Notes: generated by a model not told the origin, from the sequence alone. A DNA stretch of 64,000 bases from JADZEM01 sp046328125 (GCA_046328125.1 JAXLXF010000007.1:62001-126000), one strand, 5' to 3'; positions 8,847 to 17,013 are shown, counted from the stretch's first letter. Numbers and translations are program-made.

Positions 8847-10475
8847 CTACGGGCTGAACGACGGCTCCTGGCCCGGCCGGTGAATCAGCACCTCGCTCAA
8901 GAGCGCCGTCGAGGCCGCGCTGGCGCCGGCCTCCAGCGCCTTGACCAGCACCGCCGTCGAGTCGAGCAGGCCGGCCTGCCACGGATCGACCCAGGCGCCC
9001 TTCCAGGCATCGTAGGTCTGACCCGGCACCAGGCGCTCGCCGGCCGCCACGATGGCCCGCCCGTCCAGGCCCGCGTTCGCCGAGATCGCGCGCATCGGCT
9101 CGCGGAGGGCGGCAGCCAGCGCCCGCCAGCCGACAGCTTCGTCGTCGCGGCGCCCGGCGACCGCCCGCTCGACCACGTTGGCGCAGGCCATCAGCGCAGC
9201 GCCGCCGCCGGGCACGACGCCGTCACGGAGGGCCGAGCGCGCCATCGTCACGGCGCCCTCGATGCGGGTGCGCAGCTCGTCGCGAGCCGCTTCCGACGGC
9301 GCCCCGACCACGATCGTCGCCGCGGATCCCGACAGCTTCCCAATCCGCTCTTGAAGGCGCTTCTTCAGCCAGTCGTTGTCCTTGACAGTGGCGAGCTCGG
9401 CGCGGATCTCGACGATACGGGCGCGGATCGCCTCACGGCTTGATTGCCCGCCGAGGATGCCGAACGAAGCCGGCCGCGCCCACGCCTGCCGCGCGTACCC
9501 CAGATCGTCCACCGTCGCCGTGGCGATGGACTCCCCCAGGTCGCTGTGAAAGCAGCGCCCGCCAGTGGCGATCGCCAGGTCTTGCAGGATGCCGATCCGC
9601 TGGTCGCCGTGCGAGGGCGCCTTCACCGCGACCGACTCCAGCACGCCGCGCTGCCGGTTCACGATCAAGAGCGACAGCGCGGCCTCGTCGATCTCCGGCG
9701 CGACGACAAGCAGCGACTGGACGCTCGCCCTGGCGCAGGCATCGAGGATGGGCACCAGCTCCTCAGGCTTCGCGATCGGCATGTCCGTCAGCAAGATGCG
9801 CGGGTCGATCAGGCGGACGGTCGCCTCGGTGCCGCGCAGGAACGACGGCGAGTGCCAGCCCTCGCTCCAGTGGATGCCCTCCTGGAACTGGTAGGATGTC
9901 TCGAAGCCGGCCGCGTTCTCGACCATCACCGCGCCGTCCTCGCCGATCCCCTCCACGACCTCGCCAATCATCTCGGCGATCTTCTCGTCGCGGACGGTGC
10001 CGAGCACGATGCTGGCGATCTCCTCGGGGAGGTCGATAGGCTTCGCCTGGGCCTCCAGCTCGGCCCGCGCCACCTCGACGGCCTGCTCGATGCCGCGACG
10101 CACTGCCACCGGCGTGGCCCCGGCCGCGACCACCCGCACCCCTTCGGCCATCAGCCGGGTGGCGATCACGGCGGCGGTGGTGGCGCCGTCGCCGATCTCC
10201 TCGTGGACGCGCCAGGCCAGGTGGCGCACGATCATCGCGCCGATGCTGTCGAACGGGTCGGTCAGCTCGATGGTCCGCCGCGCGATGGTCGCGCCGTCGT
10301 CCAGGACTTCGGGCTGGCCGTTGAGCAGCGAGGCGACCGCCACGGTGCGGGCGACCGGCCCGAGAGTCGGCCGGAGCAGCCTGGTCATCTGCTCCATGCC
10401 GTGGAGGAGCGTCGTCCTGGCGGCATCTCCATACCGCATGGGAGTAGGAGACTTGCGCTTCGCACCGGGCACCAT
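8847..10475 (-). CDS. Divergent GroEL-family chaperonin paralogue
   Basis: A 542-residue group I chaperonin-like protein. Recognisable landmarks are RYGDAARTTLLHGM at the N terminus, RPTLGPVARTV in place of the usual TLGPKGRNV, DGATIARR, GDGATTAAVIATRLM with the catalytic-type Asp kept, and VVPGGGAALM in the C-terminal equatorial domain. The phosphate-loop Lys/Gly of TLGPKGRN is changed, and the usual Gly-Gly-Met tail is absent (the end reads RPGQEPSFSP). No groES lies next to it. The standard housekeeping GroEL is therefore probably encoded elsewhere, and this copy may have a specialised or altered ATPase cycle; that is inference. ATG 10475 follows a GGAGG at very short spacing; ATG 10439 is an alternative. 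Confidence 0.8.
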   Translation of the reverse strand: MVPGAKRKSPTPMRYGDAARTTLLHGMEQMTRLLRPTLGPVARTVAVASLLNGQPEVLDDGATIARRTIELTDPFDSIGAMIVRHLAWRVHEEIGDGATTAAVIATRLMAEGVRVVAAGATPVAVRRGIEQAVEVARAELEAQAKPIDLPEEIASIVLGTVRDEKIAEMIGEVVEGIGEDGAVMVENAAGFETSYQFQEGIHWSEGWHSPSFLRGTEATVRLIDPRILLTDMPIAKPEELVPILDACARASVQSLLVVAPEIDEAALSLLIVNRQRGVLESVAVKAPSHGDQRIGILQDLAIATGGRCFHSDLGESIATATVDDLGYARQAWARPASFGILGGQSSREAIRARIVEIRAELATVKDNDWLKKRLQERIGKLSGSAATIVVGAPSEAARDELRTRIEGAVTMARSALRDGVVPGGGAALMACANVVERAVAGRRDDEAVGWRALAAALREPMRAISANAGLDGRAIVAAGERLVPGQTYDAWKGAWVDPWQAGLLDSTAVLVKALEAGASAASTALLSEVLIHRPGQEPSFSP

Positions 10476-10571
10476 TGCCTCCGCTGGTTGGTAACGTGAC
10501 TTGAGGGGTGTTGACGGCCCGGCGAGAGCTTCGCGATCCCAGCGGCGCCGCCAGGAGTGTACCAACCGGAG

Positions 10572-10687
10572 TAGGCGGAGGGCAGTAGGCGGTAGGCAGT
10601 CTTGGTGACGGCCCGGTCAAGTGCCTGAGTGGCAGGCTGCGCCCAACCCCGTCTCCACTGCCTACTGCCCTCTGCCTACTGCCTACT
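10572..10687. repeat. Inverted pair of GTAGGC-word repeats
   Basis: The left arm at about 10571-10603 is built of GGAGTAGGC, GGGCAGTAGGC and GGTAGGCAGT words. The right arm at about 10658-10687 carries the complement (ACTGCCTACTGCCC, CTGCCTACTGCC). The two arms can fold on each other imperfectly across about 55 bases. This fills most of the 247-bp divergent spacer between the chaperonin paralogue and the cytidylyltransferase. Confidence 0.6.
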
Positions 10688-10691
10688 CGGG

Positions 10692-10700
10692 TGGTACACT
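10692..10700 (+). promoter_or_regulatory. Extended -10 promoter candidate
   Basis: TGGTACACT at 10692-10700 matches an extended -10 (TGnTAnnnT) and lies 22 bases before the cytidylyltransferase ATG. No good -35 is seen. The same nonamer occurs before the DUF433 gene (28691-28699), which supports it. Confidence 0.4.
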
Positions 10701-10722
10701 CCTCGGCCAGAGGGGGAGACCC

Positions 10723-11490
10723 ATGCCACGCGAGGGGACACCCAGCATCGTCGGCCTGATCCCGGCCCGGGCCGGCTCGAAGCGCGTCAAGAACAAGAAC
10801 ATCAAGCCGCTGGACGGCCACCCGGTCCTGGCGTACACCATCTCGGCAGCGCTCGGAAGCGGCATCTTCGGCGACGTCATCGTCTCGACGGACTCCGAGC
10901 AGTTCGCCGAGATCGCCCGCCACTACGGCGCGTCGGTGCCGTTCCTACGGCCCGAGGAGTACGCCGGCGACCGCTCGCCAGACATCGAGTGGATCGAGTA
11001 CACGCTCGGGCAGCTGCGCGAGCAGGGCAAGGATTACGACTGCTTCGCGATCCTGCGTCCGACCAGCCCGTTCCGCAAGGCCGAGACGATCCAGCGCGCC
11101 TGGCGGACGTTCCGCGCCGAAGAGGGCATCGACTCGCTGCGTGCCATCGAAAAGTGCAAGCAGCACCCCGGCAAGATGTGGGTGGTGCGCGGCCACCGGA
11201 TGTTCCCGCTGCTGCCGATCGGCCCGAAGGAGCAGCCCTGGCACAGCAGCCAGTACCCGACCCTCCCCGAGGTGTTCATCCAGAACGCCAGCCTGGAGAT
11301 CGCCTGGAGCCGAGTCATCTTCGAGAACCGGACCATCGCCGGCGACTGCTACGTGCCGTTCATCACCGAGGGTGACGAAGGGTACGACGTCAACGACGTG
11401 GCCGACTGGATCTACGCCGAGTACCTGCTGGCGAACGGCGAGGCGTCCTTGCCGCCGATCTCGAAGCCAGCGTTCCCCGTCGAGGTCTGA
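10723..11490 (+). CDS. Acylneuraminate-type cytidylyltransferase (CMP-sugar synthetase)
   Basis: A 255-residue nucleotidyltransferase of the NeuA/KdsB-like cytidylyltransferase family, which activates an acidic sugar as its CMP conjugate. The signature LIPARAGSKRVKNKNIKPLDGHP gives the CTP-binding loop, followed by VIVSTDSEQFAEIA and the ILRPTSPFRKAETI segment. ATG 10723 has AGGGGGAG about five bases upstream; longer in-frame extension covers the repeat-filled spacer and is not credible. A transketolase gene starts 54 bp downstream and an IMPase-like gene follows, so all three may serve one sugar pathway. The family cannot tell sialic, legionaminic, Kdo-like or other acceptors apart by sequence motifs visible here; no sialic acid synthase (NeuB) is in the window. 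Confidence 0.85.
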   Translation: MPREGTPSIVGLIPARAGSKRVKNKNIKPLDGHPVLAYTISAALGSGIFGDVIVSTDSEQFAEIARHYGASVPFLRPEEYAGDRSPDIEWIEYTLGQLREQGKDYDCFAILRPTSPFRKAETIQRAWRTFRAEEGIDSLRAIEKCKQHPGKMWVVRGHRMFPLLPIGPKEQPWHSSQYPTLPEVFIQNASLEIAWSRVIFENRTIAGDCYVPFITEGDEGYDVNDVADWIYAEYLLANGEASLPPISKPAFPVEV

Positions 11491-11544
11491 TCGCCCCTCG
11501 CTCCAGGCCAGCGAGGGTGAGCCTCCAACTGAGGATGCAACCGC

Positions 11545-13470
11545 ATGACCGAGCTTGTCTACGTTCCAGCGGCTGAGCTCGAGCGCATTCGAGCGCTACA
11601 GATCCCTGCCGTGGAGCGTGCCGCCATCTTCGCCGCCGCCTGCCGCGTCAACGCGCTGTACATGATCGGGCGGGCCGGCTCCGGCCACCTGGGCACCACG
11701 TTCAGCAGCATGGACATCGTGGCGTACCTCCACCTGGAAGAGCTCCAGCTGCCCGAGGACCGCGACGGCCCCGGCGACCGCTACTTCAGCTCGAAGGGCC
11801 ACGACGTCCCCGCTCTGTACTCCATCTTGATCGGGCTGGGGCGGCTGCCGTTCGCGAGCCTGGAGACGCTGCGGCGGCTCGGCGGGCTCCCAGGGCACCC
11901 CGACGTGAGCACGCCCGGGATCGTGGCGAACACCGGCTCGCTCGGCATGGGCATCTCGAAGGCGAAGGGGATCGCGCTGGCGAACCGGCTGCGCGGCCGG
12001 CAGGGCCAGGTCTACGTCTTGACCGGCGACGGCGAGCTTCAGGAGGGCCAGTTCTGGGAGTCGCTTGGCTCGGCGGCGAACCACGGCCTGGACGAGATCA
12101 CCGTGGTGGTGGATCACAACAAGGTCCAGTCGGACACGCTGGTCGAGCGCGTCAGCAGCCTGGGCGACCTGCCGGCCAAGCTGCACGCGTTCGGCTGGGC
12201 TGTCTCTCGATGTGACGGCCACGACCTGGCCGACTTCAAGCGCGCACTGACCGAGGTGCGGGCCGAGCGCGGCAAGCCGAAGATCGTCGTGGCCGACACG
12301 GTCAAAGGGCGCGGCGTGTCGTTCGCCGAGCACACCGCGATGGCGCCGTCCGACCGCCTGTACAAGTACCACAGCGGCGCGCCGGCCCCAGACATCCACG
12401 AGCGGATGGCCGACGAGCTGGTCGAGAAGGCGAACCAGCTGCTTCGGGCGGCCGGTCAGCCCGAGCTGGCCGTGGAGCGGGTGCCGTTCCCGGACCGCCC
12501 GGCCGCCGGCGAGGTCCAGCGGATGGTGCCGGTCTACGCGAAGACGCTCGTGGAGTGCGCCGCGGAAGACCCGAGGATCGTGGCGCTGGACGCCGATCTG
12601 GTGCTCGACACTGGCCTGCTGGAGTTCGAGGAGCGGTTCACGGATCGCTTCCTGGAGTGCGGCATCGCGGAACAGGACATGGTCTCGCAGGCGAGCGGCC
12701 TGGCCCTGTCGGGGATGCTGCCGGTCTGCCACTCGTTCGCCTGCTTCCTCTCGACCCGCCCGAACGAGCAGATCTACAACCAGGCCACCGAGCGCACCAA
12801 AGTCGTGTACGTCGGGTCGCTGGCCGGGCTGGTGCCGGGCGGCCCCGGCCACTCGCACCAGTCGGTCCGCGACATCGCGACACTGGCGTCCGTGCCGGGG
12901 CTGGTGTTGATCGAGCCGTCCTGCGAGGCCGAGGTCGCGCTGGCGACCCGTCACGCGCTGACCCGCGCGCGCGGCTCGGTCTACCTGCGCCTCGTCTCGA
13001 TCCCGTGCCAGATCCCGTACGTGCTGCCGGATTCGTACGACTTCGTGGAGGGGCGCGGCGTGGCGCTCACCGAGGGCGACGACGCCGTGCTGATCGGGTA
13101 CGGCCCGGTGCTGCTGCCGCAGGCGTTCCAGGCCGCCCAGCTGCTCCGCGAGCGTGGCATCGGCCTGAAGGTGGTGAACCTGCCCTGGCTCAACCGGATC
13201 GACTCGGAGTGGCTGCGCCAGACGGTGGACGGCTACCGGGTGCTGGTGACGCTGGACAACCACTACGTCTGGGGCGGCCAGGGTGAGTGGCTGCTGAGCC
13301 AGGTCTCGCGGCTCGGGCTGACGTCACCGCCACGCGGCGTCCCGCTCGGCGTCCGCGAGATCCCGGCCTGTGGCACCAACGACGAAGTGCTGCGCTACCA
13401 CGGCCTGGACGCCGAAAGCATCGCCGACACCATCGCGTCCGCCCTGGGGGCGGTCTCCCCTCGGCGATAA
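11545..13470 (+). CDS. tkt: Transketolase, single-chain
   Basis: A 641-residue thiamine-diphosphate enzyme carrying both halves of transketolase in one chain. The N-terminal half has AGSGHLGTTFSSMDIVAYL, the TDP/Mg site GDGELQEGQFWESL...DHNKVQSD, and the His-rich SSKGHDVPALY. The C-terminal half has the FLECGIAEQDMVSQASGLALSG pyrimidine-domain motif with its catalytic Glu, and GPGHSHQSVRDIA. It is near full length for the family. It moves two-carbon ketol units between sugar phosphates or related keto-compounds. Placement between a CMP-sugar synthetase gene and an IMPase-like gene suggests a dedicated copy for an unusual sugar rather than the housekeeping pentose phosphate enzyme; that is inference. 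It sits 34 bp before the next gene. Confidence 0.9.
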   Translation: MTELVYVPAAELERIRALQIPAVERAAIFAAACRVNALYMIGRAGSGHLGTTFSSMDIVAYLHLEELQLPEDRDGPGDRYFSSKGHDVPALYSILIGLGRLPFASLETLRRLGGLPGHPDVSTPGIVANTGSLGMGISKAKGIALANRLRGRQGQVYVLTGDGELQEGQFWESLGSAANHGLDEITVVVDHNKVQSDTLVERVSSLGDLPAKLHAFGWAVSRCDGHDLADFKRALTEVRAERGKPKIVVADTVKGRGVSFAEHTAMAPSDRLYKYHSGAPAPDIHERMADELVEKANQLLRAAGQPELAVERVPFPDRPAAGEVQRMVPVYAKTLVECAAEDPRIVALDADLVLDTGLLEFEERFTDRFLECGIAEQDMVSQASGLALSGMLPVCHSFACFLSTRPNEQIYNQATERTKVVYVGSLAGLVPGGPGHSHQSVRDIATLASVPGLVLIEPSCEAEVALATRHALTRARGSVYLRLVSIPCQIPYVLPDSYDFVEGRGVALTEGDDAVLIGYGPVLLPQAFQAAQLLRERGIGLKVVNLPWLNRIDSEWLRQTVDGYRVLVTLDNHYVWGGQGEWLLSQVSRLGLTSPPRGVPLGVREIPACGTNDEVLRYHGLDAESIADTIASALGAVSPRR

Positions 13471-13503
13471 TCTCCGTCGAGGCAACCGGGGAGGCGTTGG
13501 GGC

Positions 13504-14298
13504 GTGCAGATGCAGGACGAGACCAGGGCAGCGCTGGCGGCGGCGGACGTGGCGCTCAAGCTGATGCGCCGTCGCGCGGGCGCCGACAAGATCACCTCCA
13601 AGGGCGGACGCGACCTCGTGACCGCGACCGACGTCGCGGTCGAGGACGCGGTCCGGGCGAGCCTGACGGCGGCCTACCCAGAATGGACGGTCGTCGGGGA
13701 GGAGCGCGGCGGCGAGGACCAGATCGGCGACCGCCCGTACTGGCTGGTGGACCCGATCTGCGGCACCCGCAACTTCGCCTCGAACATCCCGATGTACGCC
13801 GTCAACATCGCGCTGGTGAAGGACGGCCGGCTCGTGGCGTCGGTGGTGGGCGACGGCGGCACCGGCGAGCGGTTCGTGGCCGAGTGCGGCCAGGGCGCGT
13901 ACCAGATCGCGCGCAACGGCCCGGTCCGCATCCACGCCAGCGCCGACGCGCCGATCCTGAGCCTCTCGCCGGGCACGTCCAAGCAGGGGATGCGGGCCGA
14001 CATCGGCGCCGAGCTGATGCGAAGCCTCGTGATCGCCAACAGGTGGGATCTGCGCCTGCTGAGCAGCACGATCTCGCTGGCGTATCTGGCGTGCGGCAAG
14101 ATCGCGGGGTACCTGCTGCTCGAGGTCTCGTCGCCGGTCCACATCGCGGCGGGGGCGCTGCTCGCCGAGGAGGCCGGCTGCCTGGTGACCGACATCGAGG
14201 GGCGGCCCTGGACCGTGGAGTACCCGTCGATCCTGGCGACCCCAAGCCCCGAGATCCAGCGCGACCTGCTCGCCACGATCGCGGCCACCGTGAAGTAG
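13504..14298 (+). CDS. Inositol monophosphatase-like protein with missing metal ligands
   Basis: A 264-residue protein of the Li+-sensitive phosphatase fold. GEERGG (Glu66-Glu67) matches the first metal motif. The central motif reads WLVDPICGTRNF, with Cys86 where IMPases have the second Asp of DPIDGTTNF, and the C-terminal motif reads SSPVHIAAGALLAEEAG, with His213 in place of the usual Asp of WDxAAG. Two of the four conserved carboxylate ligands are thus replaced, so metal use or activity is likely changed. GTG 13504 has GGGGAGG nine bases before it; ATG 13510 is in frame. It lies between transketolase and ccdA with short spacers, suggesting one transcript. It could be a sugar-phosphate phosphatase variant or a non-catalytic paralogue. 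Confidence 0.78.
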   Translation: MQMQDETRAALAAADVALKLMRRRAGADKITSKGGRDLVTATDVAVEDAVRASLTAAYPEWTVVGEERGGEDQIGDRPYWLVDPICGTRNFASNIPMYAVNIALVKDGRLVASVVGDGGTGERFVAECGQGAYQIARNGPVRIHASADAPILSLSPGTSKQGMRADIGAELMRSLVIANRWDLRLLSSTISLAYLACGKIAGYLLLEVSSPVHIAAGALLAEEAGCLVTDIEGRPWTVEYPSILATPSPEIQRDLLATIAATVK

Positions 14299-14306
14299 TT
14301 GAACGC

Positions 14307-15056
14307 GTGGACCCGCAGAATCTCTCGCTGACCCCGCTAACGCTGCTGCTGGCGGCCGGCGCTGGCTTCCTCTCGTTCGTCTCGCCCTGCGTGCTGCCGC
14401 TGTTGCCAGCTTACCTGGGCTACATGACGGGCATGACCGCCGACGAGCTCCAGGCTCCCCAGGATGCTCCCACGCGCGTGCACGTGCTGGGTCGGTCGGT
14501 AGCGTTCGTGCTGGGGCTGTCGCTGGTGTTCGCGGCGCTCGGGGCGTCGGCCTCGGCGGTCGGGCAGGTGCTGCTGCGCAATCAGACCATCATCCTGCGG
14601 GTCGCCGGCCTGCTGGTGGTGGTGCTCGGGCTGCACACGCTCGGGTTGATCCGCATCCCCTGGCTGTATCAGGAAAAGCGGCTGAACCTCGGCGGGGCGA
14701 ACGGCACCTACGTCGGAGCGCTGCTGCTCGGGGCGGCGTTCGCGGCTGGCTGGACGCCGTGCATCGGTCCGTTCCTGGCCGGCCTGCTGGCCCTCGCGAG
14801 CCAGGAGCAGACGGTCGGTCAGGGCACCCTGCTGCTGTTCGTCTACGGCCTCGGTCTCGGCATCCCGTTTGTGATCGCGGGGATGGCGCTCAGCGCCTCG
14901 ATGCGGCTGCTCGCGGTCGTGCGGGCACACATGCACCTGCTGGAGCTCGTGAGCGGCTTCCTGCTCGTCGGCATGGGCCTGCTGATCTTCAGCGACCGGC
15001 TCTCGCTGATCTCGGCGTGGCTGACCGCCGTCTTCGGGATCGGCCTGGCGACGTAG
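14307..15056 (+). CDS. ccdA: Cytochrome c biogenesis protein CcdA (DsbD-type thiol transporter)
   Basis: A 249-residue integral membrane protein with six hydrophobic segments. Two Cys-Pro motifs in membrane helices, FVSPCVLPLLPAYLGYMTG at the N terminus and AGWTPCIGPFLAGLLAL in the fourth helix, are the redox pair that carries electrons from cytoplasmic thioredoxin to extracytoplasmic thiol proteins, as known for CcdA/DsbD. GTG 14307 is eight bases past the stop of the IMPase-like gene; no strong Shine-Dalgarno is visible. No cytochrome c, ResA or TlpA gene is adjacent, so its client is not shown. Last gene of the 10.7-15.1 kb run. Confidence 0.9.
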   Translation: MDPQNLSLTPLTLLLAAGAGFLSFVSPCVLPLLPAYLGYMTGMTADELQAPQDAPTRVHVLGRSVAFVLGLSLVFAALGASASAVGQVLLRNQTIILRVAGLLVVVLGLHTLGLIRIPWLYQEKRLNLGGANGTYVGALLLGAAFAAGWTPCIGPFLAGLLALASQEQTVGQGTLLLFVYGLGLGIPFVIAGMALSASMRLLAVVRAHMHLLELVSGFLLVGMGLLIFSDRLSLISAWLTAVFGIGLAT

Positions 15057-15068
15057 CGGACGAGATCT

Positions 15069-15145
15069 GAGCAGACGAGACGAGAGCAGACGAGGCGGAA
15101 GAAGGGGTCCTGCTCCTCTCTCGTCTGCTCGTCTCTCGTCTGCTC
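15069..15145. repeat. Inverted pair of GAGCAGACGAGA-word repeats
   Basis: The left arm (15069-15094) repeats GAGCAGACGAGACGAG words, and the right arm (15115-15145) carries the complement CTCGTCTGCTC twice. The arms can form a long imperfect hairpin just after ccdA and may end its transcript. The layout parallels the inverted word pairs at 10.6 and 50.4 kb. Confidence 0.55.
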
Positions 15146-15218
15146 CCGCCCCGTGGCACGCAGTGTGCTTTAGGAAAAGTCAAGTGACACCCGCTACCAG
15201 GGTCAAGGAGGATCTCTG

Positions 15219-15299
15219 ATGGTCTACATCGTCATGTGGCTGCTCGGCGTGCCGCTCGGACTCATCGTTCTGCTCTGGCTGCTCGGCGTCTTCTCCTGA
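15219..15299 (+). CDS. 26-residue membrane peptide gene
   Basis: ATG 15219 to TGA 15299 encodes 26 residues, almost all hydrophobic: MVYIVMWLLG, then VPLGLIVLLW, then LLGVFS. This is one transmembrane helix with no charged residue. A textbook AAGGAGG (15205-15211) sits seven bases before the ATG, the best ribosome-binding site in this region, and a perfect hairpin follows at 15384-15413. It is too short for ordinary gene callers. I do not recognise the family. Small hydrophobic peptides of this kind can be stress peptides, subunits of membrane complexes or type I-like toxins; nothing here decides. No antisense RNA was identified. Confidence 0.6.
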   Translation: MVYIVMWLLGVPLGLIVLLWLLGVFS

Positions 15300-15383
15300 T
15301 CGCGTCTCAACTCCGCACAACGGCTTGTCGCTTTTCGATAGCAATCCTTCCTCAATCGACATTTTCGCTGAGGCATACGTGAG

Positions 15384-15413
15384 ACGGCTGACGACACTGA
15401 AATCGTCAGCCGT
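15384..15413. terminator. Hairpin terminator candidate, 11-bp stem
   Basis: ACGGCTGACGA (15384-15394), an eight-base loop and TCGTCAGCCGT (15403-15413) form a perfect stem, followed on the plus strand by a short TT then GC-rich sequence. It lies between the small membrane peptide gene and the convergent DUF309 gene, so it could end either transcript. Confidence 0.6.
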
Positions 15414-15460
15414 TTCGCGCGTTCGGGGCCAGGTGCGTCAGCCGGGCATACGGGGCCTGA

Positions 15461-16003
15461 CTACGCCAGCAGCCTGACCTGGGGAATCAGCGAGCGGTCG
15501 AATTCGGCCAGGCGATCCGGCCCGAGCGAGCGCACCTGCTCCAGACAGGCGCGCGACCGCGCGATCAGGTCGGCCACGTCCACCCGCTGACAGGCTGGCG
15601 CGAACCACTCCAGCATCTCGATGCCGGCCCCCACCTTCGCCTGGGCGCCGTGGAAGTTCCCCCGCTCCAGGTGGTAGAAGCCTACTCCCACCAGCAGAAC
15701 GCCCTGGTACAGATACCGGATGTCGGACTCGGTGGCCCGCCAGAGCAGCTCCAGCGTCTCGTGCTGCTCGAAGAGCTCGCCCTCGTTGAACTGGTGGATG
15801 CCCTTCAGGAAGTCGGGGTGAGGGTCGCCGCCGCACTCGTTCGCGAGATACGGGCCGCGCCGGCGCTTGCGGATCTTCGGGAACGTGGGCGTGGCCGCCG
15901 AGCTTTCGGCTGTGCCGGGCGTTTCGACGGCACCGGGCGCTACGGCCTGCACGGCGTCCGGCGCCGCCTCAGACCGAGGAGCCGCCGGGCCAGTGTCGCT
16001 CAC
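15461..16003 (-). CDS. DUF309 family protein
   Basis: A 180-residue protein whose central part has the DUF309 signature: FLKGIHQFNEGELFEQHETLELLWR, then a helical YLYQGVLLVGVGFYHLERGNFHGAQAKV hairpin. The N-terminal 60 residues are Ala/Pro-rich and low complexity. DUF309 proteins are small helical proteins of unknown biochemical role. GTG 16003 overlaps the ispH stop by four bases (GTGA), so the gene is read by coupling behind ispH. Confidence 0.8.
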   Translation of the reverse strand: MSDTGPAAPRSEAAPDAVQAVAPGAVETPGTAESSAATPTFPKIRKRRRGPYLANECGGDPHPDFLKGIHQFNEGELFEQHETLELLWRATESDIRYLYQGVLLVGVGFYHLERGNFHGAQAKVGAGIEMLEWFAPACQRVDVADLIARSRACLEQVRSLGPDRLAEFDRSLIPQVRLLA

Positions 16004-16950
16004 CGCGCTGCCCCCGGCTGGATGACCGGCAGCAATCCCCGCGGCAACGGGAACGAGACGTCCTCGGCCACGATCACCCGCTCCTCGACATGCGCGGCAC
16101 CCAGCTCGCGGAGCCGAGCGATCGTCTCCTGCACCAGATACTCGGGGGCAGAGGCGCCGCTGCTCAACGCAACCGTCTTGACGCCGTTGAGCCAGGCCGG
16201 GTCGATCTCGTCGGGGCTCTGCACTAGATGTGCCGACCGCCCCCTGGCGCGGGCCGTCTCGACCAGCCGATTCGAGTTGGAGCTCGTCTTGGAGCCGACG
16301 ACCAGGACCAGCTCGGCCTCGTTCGAGAGCTCGGCCACCGCCGCCTGGCGGTTGGTGGTCGCGTAGCAGATGTCCTCGGTCGGCGGCAGCTCCAGCTTCG
16401 GGAACCGCTCGCGCAGCCGTTCCAGGATCGCCTGGGTGTCCTGCACGGAGAGCGTCGTCTGGGTCAGCACGACGACCCGGCTGGGATCGGGCACCGTGAC
16501 AGTGTCCGCCTCGGCCAGCGACTCGATCAAGGTGCCCTGGCCGGGCTCGATCTCGCCGAGCGTCCCGATCGGCTCGGGGTGGCCCCGGTGCCCGATGTAG
16601 AGCACGTGGTAGCCACGCCGCGCGTACCTGATCGCTTCGAGGTGGACCTTGGTGACGAGCGGGCAGGTCGCGTCGATCACCTTCAGCTTCCGCTCGTCGG
16701 CGACATCGCGATCCGAGGGCGGCACGCCGTGCGCGGAGAAGATCAACGGGCTGCCGGGCGGGACTTCGTCCAGACTCTCGACGAACACGGCACCACGGTT
16801 GCGCAGGTCCGCCACGACCTGATGGTTGTGGATGATCTCGTGCTTGACGTAGACGGGCGGCCCGTAGATCTCGAGCACGCGCTCGACGATCTCGACCGCA
16901 CGGGAGACGCCCGCGCAGAACCCGCGCGGTCCGGCCAGCAGTACCTGCAT
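16000..16950 (-). CDS. ispH: 4-hydroxy-3-methylbut-2-enyl diphosphate reductase
   Basis: A 316-residue iron-sulfur enzyme that makes IPP and DMAPP in the last step of the MEP isoprenoid pathway. The three cluster cysteines are visible in GPRGFCAGVSRA (Cys12), DATCPLVTK, and EDICYATTNRQ. HGVPP and KTSSNSNRL supply the conserved substrate-pocket residues. ATG 16950 places GFCAGV at the standard N terminus; the frame is open further upstream but only through a GCGAGTA repeat tract. The following DUF309 gene overlaps its stop. No other MEP gene is in the window. Confidence 0.95.
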   Translation of the reverse strand: MQVLLAGPRGFCAGVSRAVEIVERVLEIYGPPVYVKHEIIHNHQVVADLRNRGAVFVESLDEVPPGSPLIFSAHGVPPSDRDVADERKLKVIDATCPLVTKVHLEAIRYARRGYHVLYIGHRGHPEPIGTLGEIEPGQGTLIESLAEADTVTVPDPSRVVVLTQTTLSVQDTQAILERLRERFPKLELPPTEDICYATTNRQAAVAELSNEAELVLVVGSKTSSNSNRLVETARARGRSAHLVQSPDEIDPAWLNGVKTVALSSGASAPEYLVQETIARLRELGAAHVEERVIVAEDVSFPLPRGLLPVIQPGAAR

Positions 16951-16965
16951 GGTCGAAGTATACGG

Positions 16966-17013
16966 GCGAGTAGCGAGTAGCGAGTAGCGAGGGGCGAGTA
17001 GCGAGGGGCGAGG
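16966..17013. repeat. GCGAGTA / GCGAGGG tandem words
   Basis: Tandem GCGAGTA units grade into GCGAGGG units directly upstream of ispH. The same words form a clean tandem array at 24027-24080 and occur, as complement, inside the histidine kinase gene around 52450-52640. Confidence 0.7.

Noticed and set aside
13287..14300. Apparent upstream extension of the ccdA frame through the IMPase-like gene
   Set aside because: The extension overlaps two recognised proteins in other frames and is Arg/Gly/Pro-rich noise; GTG 14307 gives a normal CcdA.
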